Assembly (NCBI RefSeq): GCF_014495685.1
Contig: NZ_JACTVI010000003.1
Location: 186,001-250,000 of the forward strand
Direction of reading: 5' to 3'
Source: Streptomyces sp. TRM68367
GTDB taxonomy: Bacteria; Actinomycetota; Actinomycetes; Streptomycetales; Streptomycetaceae
Length of the DNA stretch: 64,000 bases
Shown: in pieces, positions 58,823 through 64,000 of the stretch
Numbering within the stretch: the first letter of the stretch is position 1
Layout: every line of letters starts with the position of its first letter
Translations under genes and position numbers: made by a program
Notes under the pieces: model-generated
What the model was told of the DNA's origin: nothing
The model's input: only the letters and a program-made list of their open reading frames with translations
The model's database searches: none

Positions 58823-58853
58823 TTGACCTTCACCTCTGGTGAAGCCCCAGCAT
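58823..58853 (+). promoter_or_regulatory. MerR-type promoter with palindrome in a 19-bp spacer
   Basis: TTGACC (58823-58828) and CAGCAT (58848-58853) are 19 nt apart. CTTCACCTCTGGTGAAG (58828-58844), a perfect 7+7 palindrome, occupies the spacer. An overlong spacer with a central palindrome is the hallmark of MerR-controlled promoters, and the next gene encodes a MerR domain. Confidence 0.7.
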
Positions 58854-58887
58854 CGAGAGCGGAACGAACGGGAGGCAGGACAAGCCC

Positions 58888-59955
58888 ATGGACATGCTGA
58901 CGATCGGCGCCTTCGCGAAGGCGTGCCGCCTGTCACCGAAGGCGCTGCGGCTGTACGACGAGCTGGACCTGCTGCGCCCGGCCCGGGTGGACCCGGACAC
59001 CGGCTACCGCTACTACGCCCCCGCCCAGCTGGAGCAGGCCCGCCTGGTGGCATGGCTGCGCCGCCTGGGCATGCCGCTGGCCGGTATCCGCACGGTGTGC
59101 ACCCTGGACCCGGCGGGGGCCGCCCGCGAGATCCGTGCCTACTGGGCGCGGGCCGAGGCGGAGACGGCCGTACGGCGTGATCTCGCCGCGCTCCTCATCG
59201 ATCACCTGTCGGCCGAGCCCGGCCCAAGGAAGGACACCGCCATGCTGGAGCTGCGCTACTTCGCCCACACCGACCAGGGCCGTGTGCGCCCCGCCAACCA
59301 GGACACGGCCTACGCGGGCCGCAGGCTGTTCGCCGTGGCCGACGGCTTCGGACCGGCGGGCGCGCCCGCGAGCAGCGCGGCGGTGGAGGCGCTGCGCTTT
59401 CTGGACACCGAGGAGCTGCCCGCGGGCAACGTCCTGAACCTCCTGGAGGACGCGATCCAGGGCGCGACGGATGCGGTCCGGGACGCGGCGGACGGCACGG
59501 GCGAGGCCGGCACGACCCTGACGGCCCTGCTGTGGACGGGCTCTCAGCTCGCCCTGGTCCACATCGGGGACTCCCGCGCCTATGTCCTGCGCGACGGCGC
59601 CCTGTTCCGGATCACGCACGACCACACCATGGTCCAGTCGATGATCGACGAAGGCCGCCTGACCCCGGAGGAGGCGGAGGCCCACCCCCAACGCGCCCTC
59701 CTCCTCAAGGCCCTCACGGGCGACACGTCCACGCCCCCGGACCTCCGCCTCCACGAGCCCCACCCCGGCGACCGCTACCTCCTGTGCTCCGACGGCCTCT
59801 CCGGCGTCCTCCGCGAGCCCCGCATCCGCGAGCTCCTCACCTCCTCCCCGGCCCCGGAGGAGGCGGTCCGCACCCTGATCGACGCGGCCAACGAGGCGGG
59901 CGGCCCGGACAACATCAGCTGCGTGATCGCGGCCGTCCTCCCATCGGCGGCCTGA
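58888..59955 (+). CDS. MerR transcription factor fused to a PP2C-type protein phosphatase
   Basis: Residues 1-75 of this 355-residue protein are a MerR DNA-binding domain (LTIGAFAKACRLSPKALRLYDELDLLRPARVDPDTGYRYY) with the following helix. From about residue 118 a full PP2C phosphatase follows: HTDQGRVRPANQDTAYA, AVADGFG, VHIGDSRAYVLRDG, LLCSDGLSGVL and GGPDNISCVIA. All metal-binding aspartates are present, so it should be an active Mn/Mg Ser/Thr phosphatase. The fusion implies that phosphatase output is tied to MerR-type sensing or DNA binding. An ATG two codons downstream (58894) is an alternative start. Confidence 0.88.
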   Translation: MDMLTIGAFAKACRLSPKALRLYDELDLLRPARVDPDTGYRYYAPAQLEQARLVAWLRRLGMPLAGIRTVCTLDPAGAAREIRAYWARAEAETAVRRDLAALLIDHLSAEPGPRKDTAMLELRYFAHTDQGRVRPANQDTAYAGRRLFAVADGFGPAGAPASSAAVEALRFLDTEELPAGNVLNLLEDAIQGATDAVRDAADGTGEAGTTLTALLWTGSQLALVHIGDSRAYVLRDGALFRITHDHTMVQSMIDEGRLTPEEAEAHPQRALLLKALTGDTSTPPDLRLHEPHPGDRYLLCSDGLSGVLREPRIRELLTSSPAPEEAVRTLIDAANEAGGPDNISCVIAAVLPSAA

Positions 59956-60261
59956 CGGACACCGGTCCCCGGGGGCAGGATCACCCCCGCACTGCGCACG
60001 ATCGAGATCCCGCTCGCCGGGGACCTGGCCACGCTGGTGGGGACCCGGCGCCGCTGAGCCTGCCCGGGTCAGCGGGTCTCCCCGGCCGTGCGGGGCGGCG
60101 CGGAGCCGGTCAGCGGGTCTGGTCGTGGTACCTCACTTCATACACACGCTCGGTGAACCTCCAGCCGCCAGCCGTCCGGAGTGCGCCGGTAACTGAACTG
60201 TCCCCTCCGGTAGTCGAAGCGCCCCGGCGACCGGCGAAACCACCGATCGCCGGGGCCGTCG
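59956..60261. other. Intergenic region with a short direct repeat
   Basis: GGTCAGCGGGTCT is found at 60067-60079 and 60108-60120. The right half carries a minus-strand gene relic listed separately. I see no intact gene. Confidence 0.5.
60110..60235 (-). pseudogene. C-terminal relic of a SnoaL/NTF2-like protein, frameshifted
   Basis: The minus strand reads FDYRRGQFSYRRTPDGWRLE in one frame and GGWRFTERVYEVRYHDQTR with a stop at 60110-60112 in the neighbouring frame. Joined, these resemble the C-terminus of SnoaL-like proteins (YRRTPDGWRF...RVYxVRYxD). No start or N-terminal half exists, and the frame shift lies near GGCTGG. The assignment is tentative. Confidence 0.45.
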
Positions 60262-61518
60262 TCACCGTGCCGCCGGCTCCGGATAGAACTCGCGCGGTCG
60301 CCCCTTCTTGTCACGCAGGCGGGCCAGGAGGCTGCCCGGGTACTCCACCGTCCAGTAGCTGATCGTCGCGACCAGGGTCGCGGCGGCGAGGACGATCAGG
60401 GCCGCCAGCGGGAAGGCGGCCCGGGAGTGGGGCAGGGCGCCGGAGTCGTACAGGGCCAGCATCAGGGGCTCGTGCCAGATGTAGAGGCTGTAGCTGACCA
60501 GGCCGACGCCGGTGAGCCAGTTGGCGCGGAGCAGGCCGTGCCAGCGTGGGCGGCCGGACGTGCGGATGTGCAGTGTGCAGTACAGGAGGACGAACCAGAG
60601 GAGCGCGGCCAGGGGATGGTAGTAGGTGTGCCAGATGTTTTCCGCTTCGGAGAAGTACGACAGGGCGTAGAGGCCCGCTGCCGCGGCCAGGGCCGCCGCC
60701 GTCGCCCGGCGCGCGCCGATGCGGCCCCGGTCGCCCAGGGCCACCAGCAGCACGGCGAGGCCCATGCCGGCCGCGAAGCCGCCGAAGCGGGCCTGCGGGC
60801 CGAAGTAGACGGGCCACTCGGTGTGCGGGATGCCGAGGTGGTGGTGGGCGACGGCGATCCAGGCCACCGGTGCCAGGTAGAGCGCAGCGCAGCCCGACGC
60901 GCACAGTGCCACGCGGGCGCGGCGGGTGCGCAGCCGGCGGCAGGCGCGGATCGCGAGCGGGCCGACAGCGACCAGGGTGAGGTAGAACGCGATCTCCAGC
61001 GACAGCGACCAGCTCGGGCCCAGGGTGTAGAAGATCCGCTTCTGGTCGAAAACGTGCATGAACGTCAGGTGTCCCACCAGGTCGCGCCAGTCACCGGGGA
61101 GTTCCGGGTTGCGCAGCGACCAGACGAGCAGGACCGCCAGGAAGTACAGGGGCAGGATCCGCGTCGCCCGGCGGAACAGGAAGTCCCTGCCCGGCCGGGT
61201 CCGGTCGTCGCCGTCGATGGCGGCGCGGGCGTAGGAGAGGGTGAGCAGGTAGGCCGACATCACGAAGAAGAGGTCGATGACCTCGAGGGAGATCAGCGCG
61301 GCCAGGTGCGGGTCGCCGACCGGCGGGTGGGCGCCCTGCGCGTCGTACACGTGGTACTGCTGCCAGACGTGGAAGACCACCGTGGAGAGGGCGGCCAGGC
61401 CCCGGAAGCCCTGGAGTTCGGGGTTGCGGGAGCCCGCGGGGGTCGGCTTCGGGGTGGCCGCGGGGGCGCTCGCCCTGGTGCTCGTCGGGGTGGCCGCGGA
61501 CGTGGACGTGCTCGTCAT
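60262..61518 (-). CDS. Acyltransferase 3 family (OafA-like) integral membrane protein
   Basis: The 418-residue protein has a Thr/Pro/Ala-rich N-terminus. About ten transmembrane helices follow, with family blocks ELQGFRGLAALSTVVFHVW (catalytic His), DLFFVMSAYLLTLSYARA, RILPLYFLAVLLVWSL, YTLGPSWSLSLEIAFYL and VSYSLYIWHEPLM. Such proteins O-acylate surface polysaccharides. Its ATG overlaps the stop of the glycosyltransferase gene by four bases, so the two very likely build and acylate the same polymer. Confidence 0.92.
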   Translation of the reverse strand: MTSTSTSAATPTSTRASAPAATPKPTPAGSRNPELQGFRGLAALSTVVFHVWQQYHVYDAQGAHPPVGDPHLAALISLEVIDLFFVMSAYLLTLSYARAAIDGDDRTRPGRDFLFRRATRILPLYFLAVLLVWSLRNPELPGDWRDLVGHLTFMHVFDQKRIFYTLGPSWSLSLEIAFYLTLVAVGPLAIRACRRLRTRRARVALCASGCAALYLAPVAWIAVAHHHLGIPHTEWPVYFGPQARFGGFAAGMGLAVLLVALGDRGRIGARRATAAALAAAAGLYALSYFSEAENIWHTYYHPLAALLWFVLLYCTLHIRTSGRPRWHGLLRANWLTGVGLVSYSLYIWHEPLMLALYDSGALPHSRAAFPLAALIVLAAATLVATISYWTVEYPGSLLARLRDKKGRPREFYPEPAAR

Positions 61519-63836
61519 CGCTGCGCCACCACCTTCGCCGCCGCCCGGGGCGTCACGCGCCAACGGCGGTCCCCCAGCAGCTCCTTGAGGTGGGCCTGCC
61601 GGGCCACGAAGTTCTTGAAATGGTTGTAGAAGACACTGGACACCAGCGCGTACCACCAGAACCAGCCGCACCTGCACCGCAGTTCGGGCAGTGCCAGTCG
61701 GCACGCGAACGCCGTCTGCACCAGGCCGGCCGACAGCGTGAACGCGAACGCGAGCAGGCAGGCCGGCGTCGCCCAGTCGATGCGGTCGGCGCCGCCCGCG
61801 CGGATGGCCGAGTGCAGCAGGATCGGCAGGATCTGGAGCGACAGCCAGGGCTGCACCTCGCGCCAGCCCAACAGAACCAGGAATCCGGCCTTCTGACGGC
61901 GTGTGAAGTGCGGTGCGCGCAGGGCCGCGACCATGTGCCGCAGCGACACCTGCAGCCAGCCCTGCGCCCAGCGCGAACGCTGGTTCCACAGCGGCTTGAG
62001 CCGGGTCGGCGCCAGTTCACGGGAGATCAGCGTCCGGTCGGTGGCGATGCGCGCGCCCTCCGCCAACGCGCGTAGCGTCGAATCGATGTCCTCCGTCAGC
62101 ATCGAACCGTGCATGCGGGTGCGGGCCAGCAGATCCGTGCGCCAGAAGCCGTTGGAGCCGCCGAAGATGCCGAAGCCGTACAGCCGGGTCCGGCCGGGGT
62201 GGCTGACCGCGTAGATCGCCTCGAACTCGGCGGCCACCTGCCGCGCCACCCAGGAGCTGTCGCCGTTGCGGATCACGCAGTGGCCCTGCACGACGTCGTA
62301 GCCGCCCGACAGCCAGTCCCAGGCGTGCCGGAAGGCGTCCGGCGCCGGGTGGTGGTCGGCGTCGAAGATGCCGACGAACTCGCCGCGCACGCGGGTGACG
62401 GCGGCGTTGATGTTCTGCGCCTTGGAGGTGCTGCCGGGCACCGGGAGCAGCACGAGCCGCCGGTCGCGGCGCGCGATCTCGCGCAGGGTGTCCTCGACGG
62501 GCAGCGAGTGGGGTGTGTTGTACGCGAGGACGATCTCCAGGTCGTTCGGATAGTCCAGGCGCAGAAACGATTCGACAGTCTCGACGATCGTCGCCGCCTC
62601 GTTCGGCAGGTACGCGGCGATGACCGCGCTCGCCGGCGGATACGGCTGCCCGGGTGCCTTCGGCCGGGAGGGTGCGTCGAGCGAGAAGAGGCATTCGAGC
62701 AGGATCAGCGCGGCCGACACGACGAGACCGGCGACCACGACCCAGTACACGGCCGAGGCGACGTCCCAGCCGAGCGACGCGTACGCCTGCTCGTACAGCG
62801 CGAACGGCACGCCCACGCCGACCAGCAGCGCGAGCAGCGGGTTGAGGGCGAGCAGCAGCGGCCGTACGACGGCCCGGGCGTGGCGGCGCGGAGCGGTCGC
62901 CCGCATCCAGGGCTCGTATCTCACGGGGCGCAGATCGCGGTGGCACAGCGCCTCGGCGACGGCGTCGGCCGCCCGCTCCACGCCGTGGCCGTCGGCCTCC
63001 GCGAGCGGCAGCCAGCCCACCGCCGGGGTCAGCCGCACGTTCTCGTCGGCGACGACGAACCGGGTGCCGGCCACGGCGACCGCGAACGCGCTCAGCGCAC
63101 GGCGCGCGGTCTCCTCCTCCACGCCCGGCATGAGGACCAGCAGCCGTCCCTCCTCGTCCCAGCCGAGCCGGTCGCAGCCGCTGCCCAGCCGCTGCGCGAC
63201 CCCGGCGAGCCGCTCGGCGACCTCACGCCGCACCCGTGCCCCGAACCGCTCCTCCAGCGCGTCGGCCTCGGCCACCGCGACGACCGCGAGCACACCGTCG
63301 GGGCGTCCGGGGCGGCGCAGTTCGCGGTCGAGTTCCTCGCGGAAGTGGGGAGCGGAGTACAGGCCGGTGCGCGGGTCGAGCGGCAGCCGGTCGACGGGGA
63401 CCGGGACACGGTGCAGCTTGGCGGCGATCCGCGCGGACAGTTCGACGGGGTCCGACGACTCGGGCAGGCAGTCGTCGGCGCCGCTGTTCAGCAGGCGGGC
63501 GACTCCGGCGGATTCCCCGTTCGCTGTGACCATGACAAGCGGCAGCACGTGTGCCTGGGGTGCGGTGCGTATCTCCCGTACGACCTCGACGGCCTGCTCG
63601 ACGCCGCGGCCGTCGAGGGCGACGATCGCGTCGGGCGGGGCCTGCTCGACCCTGCGGCCCACCTCGCCGGGCGTGGCGTGGGTGACCGCGTAGCCGGTGG
63701 ATTCGAGCGTGCGCGTGAGCCGTTCGCGCCGGGGCCCGGGTGCACCGACCGCAAGGATGTGACTCTGCGCCGTAGTGGGCGCCGGGCAGGCCAGAGCGTT
63801 CCGGGGCGCGGGTGGGCGCCTCAGTTCGGTGGTCAT
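61515..63836 (-). CDS. Family 2 glycosyltransferase with N-terminal receiver-like and degenerate GGDEF-like domains
   Basis: The 773-residue protein has three parts. Residues about 25-140 resemble a response-regulator receiver (HILAVGAPGPRRERLTRTLE, PDAIVALDGRG, LPLVMVTANGES, LNSGADDCLPE). Residues about 150-300 have a GGDEF-like fold (DPRTGLYSAPHFREELDREL), but the active loop reads RLGWDEEGRL instead of GGDEF. After two helices (about 325-385), a processive-type GT2 follows, with DADHHP, TEDIDSTL and QRSRWAQGW, then C-terminal helices. The catalytic part resembles cellulose-synthase-like enzymes. The ATG at 63836 has only a weak ribosome-binding site. Confidence 0.88.
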   Translation of the reverse strand: MTTELRRPPAPRNALACPAPTTAQSHILAVGAPGPRRERLTRTLESTGYAVTHATPGEVGRRVEQAPPDAIVALDGRGVEQAVEVVREIRTAPQAHVLPLVMVTANGESAGVARLLNSGADDCLPESSDPVELSARIAAKLHRVPVPVDRLPLDPRTGLYSAPHFREELDRELRRPGRPDGVLAVVAVAEADALEERFGARVRREVAERLAGVAQRLGSGCDRLGWDEEGRLLVLMPGVEEETARRALSAFAVAVAGTRFVVADENVRLTPAVGWLPLAEADGHGVERAADAVAEALCHRDLRPVRYEPWMRATAPRRHARAVVRPLLLALNPLLALLVGVGVPFALYEQAYASLGWDVASAVYWVVVAGLVVSAALILLECLFSLDAPSRPKAPGQPYPPASAVIAAYLPNEAATIVETVESFLRLDYPNDLEIVLAYNTPHSLPVEDTLREIARRDRRLVLLPVPGSTSKAQNINAAVTRVRGEFVGIFDADHHPAPDAFRHAWDWLSGGYDVVQGHCVIRNGDSSWVARQVAAEFEAIYAVSHPGRTRLYGFGIFGGSNGFWRTDLLARTRMHGSMLTEDIDSTLRALAEGARIATDRTLISRELAPTRLKPLWNQRSRWAQGWLQVSLRHMVAALRAPHFTRRQKAGFLVLLGWREVQPWLSLQILPILLHSAIRAGGADRIDWATPACLLAFAFTLSAGLVQTAFACRLALPELRCRCGWFWWYALVSSVFYNHFKNFVARQAHLKELLGDRRWRVTPRAAAKVVAQR

Positions 63837-63961
63837 GTATGTGGGTCCAATCCTGTTCGGATGTGGGGGGGTGGACCTGGTTGTCAGTTGTGATTGTGGT
63901 GCGTTCTGGTGCAACACCCCAGGAGGTACGGGGCGTTGGGCACAGTAGCCTCACATGTTGC

Positions 63962-63992
63962 GGTGACACCACATCTTCAGCGGTGTAACACC
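63962..63992. promoter_or_regulatory. Two related palindromes upstream of the GT2 operon
   Basis: GGTGACACC (63962-63970) and GGTGTAACACC (63982-63992) are perfect palindromes sharing GGTG/CACC arms. Their centres are 21 bp apart, two helical turns. They lie 126-156 nt before the GT2 start and may be cooperative operator sites. Confidence 0.5.
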
Positions 63993-64000
63993 CTCATTGC

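Noticed and set aside
1..64000. CRISPR arrays, tRNA or rRNA genes, insertion sequences or integrase genes
   Set aside because: No regularly spaced short repeats, no cloverleaf-like sequences with a T-arm consensus, and no transposase or integrase motifs were seen by eye; an automated scan could still find a diverged case.

Overview
The window is chromosomal DNA from a Streptomyces-type actinomycete. It is very GC-rich, with strong G/C bias at third codon positions, many GTG and TTG starts, and only three in-frame TTA codons found. It opens with the fasR-fabD-fabH-acpP-fabF order known from Streptomyces coelicolor (fasR, fabD, fabH, acpP and fabF, followed by a DUF3145 gene). No tRNA, rRNA, CRISPR array, intact insertion sequence or phage module was seen.

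Layout. 1-6.3 kb: the end of a pirin gene, the regulator FasR, the type II fatty acid synthase operon and a DUF3145 gene. 6.5-15.8 kb: separately transcribed accessory genes (SGNH lipoprotein, GH3 beta-glucosidase, a secreted pyroglutamyl-peptidase-like protein lacking its cysteine, an EI24 membrane protein, a beta-lactamase-fold hydrolase, a MarR/oxidoreductase pair), mixed with gene relics (a mutarotase N-terminus, the tail of a sugar permease and the tail of a lectin domain). 15.8-27.6 kb: an SCO2400-family protein, then a sugar-acid and uptake block: enolase-superfamily dehydratase, zinc dehydrogenase, a TIM-barrel-like protein, a ChvE/GguA/GguB-like sugar ABC transporter, a secreted mutarotase and an aminotransferase-like protein without its PLP lysine. 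27.8-41.8 kb: an arabinan/galactan utilisation island with three GH43 enzymes, one GH51, one GH35, a DUF4360 protein, a beta-propeller protein and an ABC importer. 41.8-46.2 kb: pseudogenes, an SMP-30 lactonase with an IclR regulator, a PucR regulator and a DUF2613-like peptide. 46.4-58.8 kb: a tightly overlapping cell-surface glycan cluster (DUF3068, GT4, two methyltransferases, a giant AftD-like GT-C protein, a condensation-fold protein, a DMT-type membrane protein, a Trm112-like peptide and an FkbM methyltransferase). 58.8-64 kb: a MerR-PP2C fusion, then an operon of a receiver/GGDEF-like/glycosyltransferase fusion and an acyltransferase.

How the parts fit. Secreted GH43/GH51/GH35 enzymes would release arabinose, arabino-oligosaccharides and galactose. 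One ABC system (40.3-41.7 kb with its permeases) suits oligosaccharides; the ChvE-like system suits monosaccharides. Mutarotase, zinc dehydrogenase, SMP-30 lactonase and enolase-superfamily dehydratase together form a plausible oxidative route for arabinose or galactose. A 13-bp motif close to CGAAATWYCGAAC recurs upstream of the dehydratase, the TIM-barrel gene, the chvE-like gene, an arabinanase operon, the arabino-oligosaccharide transporter operon and the iclR-lactonase operon. At four of these sites it lies 21-25 nt downstream of a readable -10 box. I infer a single sugar regulon, probably controlled by the IclR protein encoded here. This is the most interesting new observation in the window.

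The second uncharacterised system is the AftD-like cluster. Streptomyces are not known to make mycobacterial arabinogalactan, so the product is unknown. The third is the two-gene operon at the right end, where a two-component/cyclic-di-GMP-style sensory front is fused to a cellulose-synthase-like glycosyltransferase and coupled to an acyltransferase.
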